Shown in pieces: positions 1 to 5,375 of a stretch of DNA of 5,375 bases (the first letter of the stretch is position 1; each line of letters begins with the position of its first letter). This DNA is from Candidatus Levyibacteriota bacterium (GTDB taxonomy: Bacteria; Patescibacteriota; Microgenomatia; Levybacterales; UBA12049). The stretch lies in the NCBI GenBank assembly GCA_023245515.1, contig JAHFKE010000076.1, positions 1 to 5,375 on the forward strand, given 5' to 3'. Under the pieces are notes generated by a model. It saw only the letters and a list, made by a program, of their open reading frames with translations. It made no database searches and was not told where the DNA came from. Both the position numbers and the translations under genes were made by a program.

Positions 1-209
1 CCCTCTTTGAGCATATCAGCTGCTTCGCATTTACAAAGAGGCGTTTGACCTAAATATTTATTATCTAAAAATACCTTGCTCTCAGGAGCTGATGTGACTT
101 GCAGCGCTCCCTTTTTATTTTGTCCTTTAAAAATAAATTGGATAGAAATAAAAACTAAAACAGCTGCCAATAAAACCGAGGCTAACAAAATTAATATCAC
201 TTTCTTCAT
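1..209 (-). CDS. PEGA-domain membrane-anchored protein (C-terminal part outside window)
   Basis: Reading leftward from ATG at 209-207, an open frame of 69 complete codons runs off the window edge, so only the N-terminus is present. It begins MKK, followed by a hydrophobic segment at about residues 4-27 and then a basic stretch, which suggests an N-terminal membrane anchor. There is no lipobox Cys in the anchor. Residues 35-58 match a PEGA repeat (surface-layer-like beta domain): ALQVTSAP, then VFLDN and LGQTPL, with the Asp and the Gly-x-Thr-Pro that define the family. Two Cys (59 and 61) follow. PEGA domains are usually extracytoplasmic and their exact role is unknown; partner domains may lie beyond the window. 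An in-frame ATG also exists at 218-216, but it would lie upstream of the predicted transcription start, so 209 is preferred. No Shine-Dalgarno is seen. The domain call is fairly sure; the function of the whole protein is not known. Confidence 0.75.
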   Translation of the reverse strand, partial: MKKVILILLASVLLAAVLVFISIQFIFKGQNKKGALQVTSAPESKVFLDNKYLGQTPLCKCEAADMLKE

Positions 210-221
210 GGAGTACATTTC

Positions 222-249
222 ACTATATCACAGAGGCTAGAAATATCAA
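222..249 (-). promoter_or_regulatory. Putative promoter of the PEGA-domain gene (extended -10)
   Basis: On the minus strand, TTGATA (249-244) is a 5/6 match to the -35 consensus. After a 16-base spacer comes TGA-TATAGT, an extended -10 with hexamer at 227-222 (5/6). The expected start of transcription is near 215, only about 6 bases before the ATG at 209. The site lies in the short gap after rdgB, which implies the PEGA gene is transcribed separately. Called by eye. Confidence 0.5.
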
Positions 250-258
250 ACTTCCTAG
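237..258 (-). repeat. Short inverted repeat at the end of rdgB
   Basis: CTAGGAA (258-252) can pair with TTTCTAG (243-237) as 7 bp with one G-U, around an 8-base loop. The repeat includes the rdgB stop codon TAG and overlaps the -35 of the next promoter. No U-tract follows, so it is not a standard intrinsic terminator. It could be a weak RNA end structure or chance in AT-rich DNA. Confidence 0.3.
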
Positions 259-872
259 TTCTTAATTCCTAATTCCTTAAGAAGTATGGGTTTAAGTTTT
301 TGAATAGATATGTAGCGGTGATTATGTTCTTTCATTTCTTCAGGAGTAAGTTTACTTTCATGATAAAATTTCCCAAGTTCGGAAAGATAGAAAAAAGAAC
401 GGAAAGGATATCCTTTAACAATTTCTATATCGGGCTCTTTGGGAATACTCCCTTTAATCTCGCCTGCGACACTAAAAACTCTCCCGTCAGGCAAGGCAAG
501 GGAAACGACTGCTTTAAAAAATGCCTCACGATTGTTATCAGGTAGCGTTTGGGCTACCACCATCAAGTGATTAATTAATTCCTCATCCGTCGCCTCATGT
601 CCCAACCAGCGCCGAGAATGCACCCCAGGCTTACCACCTAAGGCACTAATCTCCAACCCCCCATCATCAGCAATCGCGGGAAGACCTGATTTTCTGGCAT
701 AGAATAGTGCCTTTTTTTGAGAGTTTTCCTCATAGGTCTTCCCATCCTCCTCAACATCATCGATAATTCCTACATCCTCAAGCGAAACAAGCTCTACAGG
801 AAGATCAGAAAGAAAATCTTCTAGCTCTTTAATCTTCCCCTCATTTTTAGTGGCAATTAGAAGTTTTTGCAT
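255..872 (-). CDS. rdgB: RdgB/HAM1-family non-canonical purine NTP pyrophosphatase, divergent C-terminus
   Basis: The 205-residue protein matches the Ham1/ITPase fold, which hydrolyses (d)ITP and XTP to monophosphates plus pyrophosphate and so keeps deaminated purines out of DNA and RNA. Visible motifs are ATKNEGK at 7-13, the EEDGKTYEENSQKKA block at 41-55 (N50, K54), SGLPAIADDGGL at 62-73 with the acidic pair D69/D70, and GGKPGVHSRRW at 79-89. The C-terminal substrate region is unusual. The family's GYDP-F motif is GYPFRSFF at 154-161, and the SHR motif is NHR at 184-186, keeping His and Arg. The Ser of ADDSGL is Gly71. The start is ATG at 872. GGAGAGGTG, about 10 bases upstream inside the end of lysS, is a good ribosome binding site, and the family N-terminus begins here. 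An in-frame TTG at 893 would add seven residues but lies within that site. The gap to lysS is 7 bases, so cotranscription is likely. Substrate specificity may differ from the standard enzyme. Confidence 0.88.
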   Translation of the reverse strand: MQKLLIATKNEGKIKELEDFLSDLPVELVSLEDVGIIDDVEEDGKTYEENSQKKALFYARKSGLPAIADDGGLEISALGGKPGVHSRRWLGHEATDEELINHLMVVAQTLPDNNREAFFKAVVSLALPDGRVFSVAGEIKGSIPKEPDIEIVKGYPFRSFFYLSELGKFYHESKLTPEEMKEHNHRYISIQKLKPILLKELGIKN

Positions 873-879
873 GCTGACA

Positions 880-2436
880 CTACACCTCTCCAAATCTCTT
901 CTTAACGAACTCTTTGTCCAAAGACTTAATCAACCATCCTGCCTTTGGTCCGTGGTCCTTACCAATCAAGGCTTTATAAATAGCAGCAAACGCTTCCTTA
1001 CCATTCAGTCCAACTTCTTTCCCAAGTTCATAAATCCGGGTCTGAAAATCTTCCGCAGTCATGTCTCTATCCAACTCTGAAGCAATTTTTTTCAGAAGAT
1101 TTTTCTGTTCACCCGTTAGGCCTTTGGCGCTTTCAGGCAACTCTTTTTGTACCAAAAACTTTTCCGATTCAGGAGCGTATTTTTCGACCCAGACTAATGC
1201 TTTTTTCTTTCTATCTTCAATCAAATTCTTTCTATATTCAGAGCTTCCTGGCACTCCAATTCCTGTCCAATCTTTTTCTACAATAGACTTTGCTGAGATA
1301 TCAACATTTGGCATTTGTACATATTTAGCAACTAAATCAAAGGGAAGTATATCTGCTATTTCAAGAGGATTTAATTTTTGGGTTTGAGACAAAACAAAAG
1401 CTCTCGCAAAATCGGAATTTGCTTTTCTATTATACTCTTTCCTTGCCTGATCATAATCATCATATAATTTAGGAATTATTAAGGTATTTTTTGGTTCAAA
1501 CTCGACAGCCCGATTGGGTTCTGTTTTTATCATCAGAAAACGCACAATTTCTGGAGCAAGAACTTGCAGAAGTTCTTCACTATTTAATCCCAATCCTTTT
1601 GATGAAGACATCTTTTTACCACCCGAGAGAAAAAACTCATACGGCAATTTAAGAGGTGGTTCTTTTCCAAAGACATCTTTGCAGATGATTCGGGCTACAT
1701 CATATGTTCCACCTGCTGAAGCATGATCTTTTCCGGCACCTTCGATCGTAACTCCAAAAGTCCACCATTTGGCAGCCCATTCCACTTTAAATGGCATCTT
1801 TGCATTGCCGTCAAATGGAGACATCTTCCCTGTTGCCGAACAGCCCTTTGCCCATTTAACTAAATCTGGAGAACAAACATATTCCACTTCTTTTCCATCC
1901 CATCCGATAACTTTAGTCGTTCCCAATTTACCGCATTTTGGGCAAATAACCTGCAGGGGATACCAATCAGGCGCAATCTCTTTTTTATACATCTCTTCAT
2001 ACACCTTGCGTACTTTATCAGCATTATCCAGAACTAATTTTATCGCGTTGTTATAAATTCCTTTTTTGTAATATTCTGATGCGAGATAAATTTCTGCTTC
2101 GATCCCAAGAGCATCAAACATTGCTCTCATTTTGTTGCTATAAAATTCACCAAAAGAACCTTTCCCGTCAGGAGATGGAGCAATAAAGATAGGAATTCCC
2201 ATATATTGTCCGTGCGACTTTTCAAGCTCTGGAGGAAGTCCATCAATCGGATCAAGATCATCAAAACCAAACGTCCACTTTACATCAGCTCCCCTCTCTT
2301 TGAGGATTTTGTAAAGAGTATCATGAATCACGGGGCCTTTAAGTCCGCCCATATGGACAATGCCGGACGGAGTCCATGCATCATTGATCCATTCTCTACC
2401 AGATCTATTTTTTAACAATTCATCAGCCCAGAACAT
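880..2436 (-). CDS. lysS: Class I (archaeal-type) lysyl-tRNA synthetase
   Basis: This is a cytoplasmic enzyme that charges tRNA-Lys with lysine using ATP. At 518 residues it has normal length for class I LysRS, which is unrelated to the class II enzyme of most bacteria. The Rossmann catalytic domain carries TPSGIVHMGG at 22-31, the HIGH-type signature with HMGG in place of the more usual HIGN. A Cys4 zinc-binding insert follows, with C165-x2-C168 and C188-x10-C199. AGKDHASAGG lies at 234-243, and the KMSKS loop is KKMSSSKG at 274-281. The C-terminal part from about 320 is helical and Lys/Glu rich, as expected of the anticodon-binding region. The start is ATG at 2436, giving MFWADELL just ahead of the catalytic core. 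No SD is present, and an extended -10 lies exactly where it would make the mRNA leaderless. The gene follows an aspartokinase by 33 bases and precedes rdgB by 7. Family assignment is very sure; the symbol follows common usage, and some databases use lysK for class I. Confidence 0.95.
   Translation of the reverse strand: MFWADELLKNRSGREWINDAWTPSGIVHMGGLKGPVIHDTLYKILKERGADVKWTFGFDDLDPIDGLPPELEKSHGQYMGIPIFIAPSPDGKGSFGEFYSNKMRAMFDALGIEAEIYLASEYYKKGIYNNAIKLVLDNADKVRKVYEEMYKKEIAPDWYPLQVICPKCGKLGTTKVIGWDGKEVEYVCSPDLVKWAKGCSATGKMSPFDGNAKMPFKVEWAAKWWTFGVTIEGAGKDHASAGGTYDVARIICKDVFGKEPPLKLPYEFFLSGGKKMSSSKGLGLNSEELLQVLAPEIVRFLMIKTEPNRAVEFEPKNTLIIPKLYDDYDQARKEYNRKANSDFARAFVLSQTQKLNPLEIADILPFDLVAKYVQMPNVDISAKSIVEKDWTGIGVPGSSEYRKNLIEDRKKKALVWVEKYAPESEKFLVQKELPESAKGLTGEQKNLLKKIASELDRDMTAEDFQTRIYELGKEVGLNGKEAFAAIYKALIGKDHGPKAGWLIKSLDKEFVKKRFGEV
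882..892 (-). promoter_or_regulatory. Ribosome binding site deciding the rdgB start
   Basis: GGAGAGGTG sits in the last codons of lysS, about 10 bases before ATG at 872. It is the clearest Shine-Dalgarno in the window and shows that the organism uses SD-led initiation inside operons. The other starts here (PEGA gene, lysS, aspartokinase, leader peptide) show no well-placed one. Confidence 0.6.
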
Positions 2437-2442
2437 AATTTA

Positions 2443-2451
2443 ATAATAGCA
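2443..2451 (-). promoter_or_regulatory. Putative extended -10 of lysS, predicting a leaderless mRNA
   Basis: TGC-TATTAT (2451-2443) in the 33-base gap is an extended -10 with a 5/6 hexamer. Six bases separate the hexamer from ATG, so the standard spacing puts +1 on the A of the lysS start codon at 2436. The -35 at 17 bases is weak (AAGATA). The gap is AT-rich, so chance is possible. If real, lysS has its own promoter besides readthrough from the aspartokinase. Confidence 0.4.
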
Positions 2452-2469
2452 TTTTAATGGTTTAATATC

Positions 2470-3804
2470 TTACTCCAATTTTGAAAATCGTTCATACAAG
2501 ACCCGAACTGCTGGGGTAACATCCCTATCAATCACACCTACTACCACACTATTACCATCCACACGTGAAATACTTGAATTCGTTCTTATACCTGCTCTAT
2601 CGAGTGCAGTATACAGAGTTTGATTGACACGCCCATGATTTTCTCGAATTGACTGCCCTACTAAAGTAATAAGACCAAGATCCGATACCACTTCCAAATG
2701 ATCTGGCTCTAGCGAATCTCCAAGCTCCTCTAGTATCGTTGCTCTATGCCCATTCGTTAGATTGCTCTCATGGACTAATACTGAGACTGAATCTTTTCCT
2801 GTTGGGATATGCTCAAATGCTATTCCATGCCTATGGAAGGGGGCAAGGAGTCGACCCACAATCCCCTCTTCTTCGTTCATACCATCTCTACTTACCTGAA
2901 TAGAAACAAACCCTTCTTTCGCTGCAATCCCCATTATCTGCTCATCTTCTCCGCTCGACCTATTATTTACTATCATAGTTCCATGATGCTCAGGATTGAA
3001 CGTATTTCGCAAATTGATAGATATACCTGCTCTTTTTACAGGAAGTATAGCATCTGGATGTAGCACTTCAGAGCCTCCATTTCCTAATTCCCGTACTTCA
3101 GCATATGTTATTTGATCAACAAATCGCGCATTAGGAACTCTTTTAGGATCAGTGAATCGTATCCCATCTACATCTGTCCAATTTTCATACACAAACGCAT
3201 TAACACCTCGTGCAATAATTGCGCCAGTAATATCAGACCCTCCACGAGAAAAAACTGCCACCTCTCCCTTACTATCTTGCCCATAATAACCAGGAATGAC
3301 GAAGCCTTGCTCTTCGTCGCCAAGTACATCTTCAGCAAGCTGATAACTTTCAGGATCAATCTTGCCGGTTTCATCTATACGAATAATGTCAGAGGCATCC
3401 ACAAAGCGTCTTCCGGAATAGGCAGCCAATAGCCTTGCCGTCATCCATTCGCCTCTAGATACTACCCAATGCTCTTCCCTTCCTCTCCCTATCCCAGCAT
3501 GAACTTCATCCAGAAGCGAAGCCACAACATCTTCCTGATGTAGACCCTCCCCAATTGATTTCCAACGCGAGTCAAACTGTCTAAGAGGATTTTCAAAACG
3601 CTGTTGTTCTTTTGGCTGAACAATATCCACGAGGAGATCTGTCATTTTTATATCCCCTGAACCTCTTTTACCAGGAGCAGAAACAACGACAAAACGCCGG
3701 TCAGGATTTGCCTCCACAATTCCACGCACTTGACTTATACGTCCTGCGTCTGCCAATGAACTTCCACCAAATTTTGAAACTATTTTTCTCTGTTCGACAT
3801 TCAT
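2470..3804 (-). CDS. lysC: Aspartokinase, monofunctional, with tandem ACT domains
   Basis: The enzyme phosphorylates L-aspartate with ATP to 4-phospho-aspartate, the entry step to lysine, threonine, methionine and isoleucine (and diaminopimelate). At 444 residues it is the size of single-function AKIII/LysC. All core motifs are present: KFGGSS at 11-16 (catalytic Lys11), APGKRG at 43-48, SRGE at 116-119, the aspartate-binding SRGGSD at 186-191 (R187, S190, D191), WTDVDG at 209-214, FTDPKRVP at 217-224 and EVLHP at 246-250. Two ACT regulatory domains fill about 290-345 and 375-440, so feedback by an amino acid is expected; which one cannot be read from sequence. The start is ATG at 3804, placing Lys11 normally. 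No SD precedes it; an intrinsic terminator ends about 10 bases upstream. The gene sits behind a Thr/Ile/Lys leader-peptide attenuator and after a second, degenerate aspartokinase. There is no terminator before lysS. The symbol is by analogy; the enzyme call is very sure. Confidence 0.95.
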   Translation of the reverse strand: MNVEQRKIVSKFGGSSLADAGRISQVRGIVEANPDRRFVVVSAPGKRGSGDIKMTDLLVDIVQPKEQQRFENPLRQFDSRWKSIGEGLHQEDVVASLLDEVHAGIGRGREEHWVVSRGEWMTARLLAAYSGRRFVDASDIIRIDETGKIDPESYQLAEDVLGDEEQGFVIPGYYGQDSKGEVAVFSRGGSDITGAIIARGVNAFVYENWTDVDGIRFTDPKRVPNARFVDQITYAEVRELGNGGSEVLHPDAILPVKRAGISINLRNTFNPEHHGTMIVNNRSSGEDEQIMGIAAKEGFVSIQVSRDGMNEEEGIVGRLLAPFHRHGIAFEHIPTGKDSVSVLVHESNLTNGHRATILEELGDSLEPDHLEVVSDLGLITLVGQSIRENHGRVNQTLYTALDRAGIRTNSSISRVDGNSVVVGVIDRDVTPAVRVLYERFSKLE

Positions 3805-3812
3805 ATTTTTGT

Positions 3813-3838
3813 AATAAAAAACCCCTCTTGGAGGGGTT
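3813..3838 (-). terminator. Intrinsic terminator in the aspartokinase leader
   Basis: AACCCCTC (3838-3831) pairs perfectly with GAGGGGTT (3827-3820) as 8 bp around a CAA loop, followed by TTTTATT. It lies between a promoter and the aspartokinase ATG (3804), not after a gene, so it makes sense as the terminator of an attenuator. Its 5' arm is also needed by the antiterminator at 3832-3873. Confidence 0.88.
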
Positions 3839-3873
3839 CATTCTTTTTTGGTTGTACCAACAAGAAAACCCCT
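3832..3873 (-). promoter_or_regulatory. Antiterminator hairpin (segments 2 and 3)
   Basis: GGGGTT (3872-3867) pairs with AACCCC (3838-3833). After a two-base bulge (3840-3839), TTCTT (3866-3862) pairs with AAGAA (3845-3841). After a small internal loop, TTGGT (3860-3856) pairs with ACCAA (3852-3848) over an ACA loop. That is 16 bp in three helices, plus a possible A-U at 3873:3832. Forming it consumes the 5' arm of the terminator, so the two are mutually exclusive. Pairing was worked out by hand, without energies. Confidence 0.7.
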
Positions 3874-3890
3874 TACGAGGAGTGCTTCTT
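3862..3890 (-). promoter_or_regulatory. Anti-antiterminator hairpin (segments 1 and 2) containing the Lys codons
   Basis: AAGAAG (3890-3885) and ACTCC (3883-3879), separated by one bulged C, pair with GGGGTTTTCTT (3872-3862). The result is 11 bp including two G-U, closed by the loop TCGTAA (3878-3873). The 5' arm is the coding sequence of Lys12-Lys13-His14-Ser15 of the leader peptide, and the loop carries its stop codon TAA. This hairpin uses up the GGGG segment that the antiterminator needs, so it favours termination. A ribosome halted on the Lys codons would prevent it. Confidence 0.68.
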
Positions 3891-3923
3891 AATTATCTTG
3901 ATAGTTGTAAATGCCCTATTCAT
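3873..3923 (-). CDS. Leader peptide of the aspartokinase attenuator, Thr/Ile/Lys-rich
   Basis: ATG at 3923-3921 opens a 16-codon frame ending in TAA at 3875-3873: MNRAFTTIKIIKKHSS. Residues 6-13 are an unbroken run of Thr, Ile and Lys, the aspartate-family amino acids made through aspartokinase, the next gene downstream. This parallels the E. coli thr leader peptide, rich in Thr and Ile codons. The two consecutive AAG Lys codons lie in the 5' arm of the first hairpin, as the Trp codons do in trpL. An in-frame TGA two codons before the ATG shows the frame cannot start earlier. No spaced SD exists; the predicted transcription start lies 3 bases before ATG, so initiation would be nearly leaderless. 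The peptide itself probably has no function beyond being translated. Ile and Lys codons are common in AT-rich DNA, so the composition alone would be weak; position, stop placement and the three hairpins together make the case. Confidence 0.72.
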   Translation of the reverse strand: MNRAFTTIKIIKKHSS

Positions 3924-3932
3924 CTCTCAAAC

Positions 3933-3961
3933 ATTCTAGCAGAAGAACCCGTTGGGAGCAA
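3933..3961 (-). promoter_or_regulatory. Putative promoter of the leader peptide and aspartokinase
   Basis: TGC-TAGAAT (3941-3933) is an extended -10 with a 5/6 hexamer. At 17 bases upstream, TTGCTC (3961-3956) keeps only the TTG of the -35 consensus. Standard spacing puts +1 near 3926, so the transcript would begin GAGATG, three bases before the leader-peptide ATG. It lies in the spacer after the upstream aspartokinase-like gene, where no terminator is evident, so readthrough from that gene could also feed the attenuator. Confidence 0.5.
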
Positions 3962-3994
3962 GAATAAAAGCATGGGCTGTAAAACTACTACAAA

Positions 3995-5374
3995 TTACTT
4001 ACCTTTTGCTATAGCATCCTCAGGAAAAAATGCGTCGTGAACAGCATTAATAGCACCTCTCAATTCGGCCTTATCGACAGTAAATATCACATTCTTCCCA
4101 CCAGCATGAGTGAATTCTTCAACATCAATGCCACTTCCTTGCAATGCCGAAGCAACTGTCCCAATAACATTGATTGAATCTTTCCCAACCCCTTCTCCCA
4201 CTACAGAAACAGTCGCCAAATTTTCTTTCACTCCTACATTAATCCTCCCTGCAAGACCCTCTATAGCTTGTAATTTTCTTTCTATTGCTTCCAAGTCTAC
4301 CTTCCTACCACCTTCAGTTAACTGATCTTCATCAAGACTGACCGTAACTTTATTTATCTCCGAAAAAATATGATTGATTGACCTGTGATCGTCTGCAAAC
4401 GCCTGGGAAACCTGAGCTATGATACCGTCATTGTGATGCATACTCCTCCCCCTTCCTGTCACAGTAAATGAAGTAGAACCACCTTTTCCAACAACGCCAA
4501 CGACTGCTTGTCCCGAGCTCCGTTTGGCAGCAATCATCGTTCCTTTTTGCGGATCATCCAGACTATTAACTTTAATTCGTATATTGTCCTCTATTGCTGC
4601 CATAACAGACTCTGTTGGCACAATGGGCTTTTTACTAGCGTCATTTATCATCATCATTTCTGTATAGGTCATTTCCTCGATGCGATGAGGATTTGCTACA
4701 ATCTTCGGGTCAGCAGATAAATATCCTGGATCCTTTTTATAGATTTCTAAGCCCTCTGCATTGACTCCCGCCGCAATAATCGAAGCTGTATAGTTGCCTC
4801 CAGGCGAAGGGAAAAGTTCAATATTTCCATACTCATCTGTTCCATAATGCCCAGCTACTACATCAAATCCAGTTTCGTTCTGTGGCAGGCCACCCAAAAA
4901 ACTGTATGTACCATTTTTAGCAAGAATATAATTTACTGGATCTACAGGTGAACCTCCCAAAATTTTAGCAAATATAAGCATTGCCCCTTTTTCTCCATAT
5001 GAAATGACACGAGCTGCACTTTCCTGATTATCTATATCTCTATACAAGTCACTCATCAATTCATCTACAAAGGAACTTTCTTCAAGATCTTTTCCATACT
5101 CACGAAAACGATTACGAACTGCATAAAATGGACGATCAAAGCTTAACTCTCTTGATCGCAATCGGTAAGCTTCCCGCAAAAGCGATGTGACTCCCTTGTT
5201 GCTATCATCACTGAGATCTCCCTCCTTATCCCCTGGTGCTGCAACTACTGCTATCCTTCTTCTCTCTGGATCAGCATGCATAATGGCTGCGCTTCTTGCC
5301 ACATTCTCTGGAGTACTCATGGCATACCCCCCAAACTTCACGACCACAAGGGGACTTCGTTGCTCTTCCACCAA
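3995..5374 (-). CDS. Divergent aspartokinase-family protein with tandem ACT domains, possibly not an active aspartokinase
   Basis: About 459 residues of amino-acid-kinase fold followed by two ACT domains (about 290-348 and 385-450), the same architecture as the canonical aspartokinase downstream. Retained features are the phosphate-site VVVKFGG at 10-16 (Lys13), AAPGDKEG at 45-52, the Gly-Glu at 127-128, SADPKIV at 220-226 and the GTMI that closes the kinase domain at 278-281. Key substrate residues are changed. KFGGSS is KFGGYA. The aspartate-binding SRGGSD is SPGGNY at 190-195, losing Arg, Ser and Asp. WTDVDG is YKKDPG at 212-217, and LHP is IVP at 251-253. There is no frameshift or internal stop, so it is maintained as a protein. 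It may be a regulatory partner of the canonical enzyme or act on another substrate; neither is shown. The first visible start is TTG at 5374, one base from the window edge. Family N-termini fit it, but an ATG just outside cannot be excluded. Its promoter is not visible. Confidence 0.85.
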   Translation of the reverse strand: MVEEQRSPLVVVKFGGYAMSTPENVARSAAIMHADPERRRIAVVAAPGDKEGDLSDDSNKGVTSLLREAYRLRSRELSFDRPFYAVRNRFREYGKDLEESSFVDELMSDLYRDIDNQESAARVISYGEKGAMLIFAKILGGSPVDPVNYILAKNGTYSFLGGLPQNETGFDVVAGHYGTDEYGNIELFPSPGGNYTASIIAAGVNAEGLEIYKKDPGYLSADPKIVANPHRIEEMTYTEMMMINDASKKPIVPTESVMAAIEDNIRIKVNSLDDPQKGTMIAAKRSSGQAVVGVVGKGGSTSFTVTGRGRSMHHNDGIIAQVSQAFADDHRSINHIFSEINKVTVSLDEDQLTEGGRKVDLEAIERKLQAIEGLAGRINVGVKENLATVSVVGEGVGKDSINVIGTVASALQGSGIDVEEFTHAGGKNVIFTVDKAELRGAINAVHDAFFPEDAIAKGK

Positions 5375-5375
5375 G

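Noticed and set aside
873..893. Seven-residue N-terminal extension of RdgB from TTG at 893.
   Set aside because: The TTG overlaps the likely SD of the ATG at 872 and the added residues do not fit the family N-terminus.
3168..3374. Minus-strand ORF of 68 codons inside the aspartokinase.
   Set aside because: Out-of-frame shadow of the aspartokinase coding sequence with no family features.
3920..3934. A four-codon mini-ORF (MFER) whose TGA overlaps the leader-peptide ATG, suggesting translational coupling.
   Set aside because: Its ATG falls inside the predicted -10 hexamer, so it would exist only on readthrough RNA from the upstream gene. Too short to support.
3940..3961. CCC-AAC-GGG hairpin after the upstream aspartokinase as its terminator.
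   Set aside because: The stem is only 3 bp and no real T-tract follows; it overlaps the putative promoter spacer.
3805..3994. T-box riboswitch: the leader contains TTGGTAC, recalling the T-box UGGN bulge region, upstream of a terminator.
   Set aside because: The rest of the conserved T-box sequence (AGGGUGG-N-ACCGCG), the AGUA bulge and a specifier stem are not seen, and the predicted transcript before the terminator is short. The TTGGT is explained as part of the antiterminator helix.
3805..3994. Lysine riboswitch (L-box), a common regulator of lysC.
   Set aside because: The transcribed leader is only about 120 bases, too short for the five-helix L-box aptamer, and the expected junction motifs are absent. 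The space is filled by the leader peptide and hairpins.
3612..4040. Plus-strand ORF of 142 codons spanning the leader and both aspartokinase ends.
   Set aside because: It lies antisense to well-supported genes and the attenuator, has low-complexity composition, no recognisable domain and no RBS.

Overview
The window suggests a bacterium with a small, AT-rich, densely packed genome. All genes lie on the minus strand with short spacers. An archaeal-type (class I) lysyl-tRNA synthetase, a PEGA-domain surface protein and very short 5' leaders would fit the Patescibacteria/CPR radiation (for example Microgenomates). That placement is an inference from gene content and style; no marker gene proves it. 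Bacterial-type extended -10 elements and an intrinsic terminator argue against an archaeon.

Layout in transcription order (right to left). At 5374-3995 is a divergent aspartokinase-family protein with tandem ACT domains and a degraded substrate-binding motif. At 3994-3805 is a 190-base leader that holds a promoter, a 16-codon leader peptide (MNRAFTTIKIIKKHSS), three mutually exclusive hairpins and an intrinsic terminator. At 3804-2470 is a canonical aspartokinase. At 2436-880 is class I lysyl-tRNA synthetase, with a possible leaderless promoter. At 872-255 is a RdgB/HAM1-like nucleotide pyrophosphatase, 7 bases after lysS and so probably cotranscribed. At 209-1 is the N-terminal end of a membrane-anchored PEGA-domain protein with its own promoter.

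The main discovery is the leader before the canonical aspartokinase. It reads as a complete trp/thr-style transcription attenuator. Residues 6-13 of the leader peptide are Thr-Thr-Ile-Lys-Ile-Ile-Lys-Lys, all amino acids derived from the aspartate pathway that aspartokinase opens. The two adjacent Lys codons lie inside the first pairing arm, and the stop codon lies in its loop. An antiterminator of about 16 bp competes with both the first hairpin and the terminator. I infer that shortage of charged tRNA-Lys (and perhaps tRNA-Ile or tRNA-Thr) switches on the aspartokinase. No terminator is visible between aspartokinase and lysS, so the same switch could also raise lysyl-tRNA synthetase and rdgB by readthrough. 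Promoter and RNA structure calls are by eye and were not computed.
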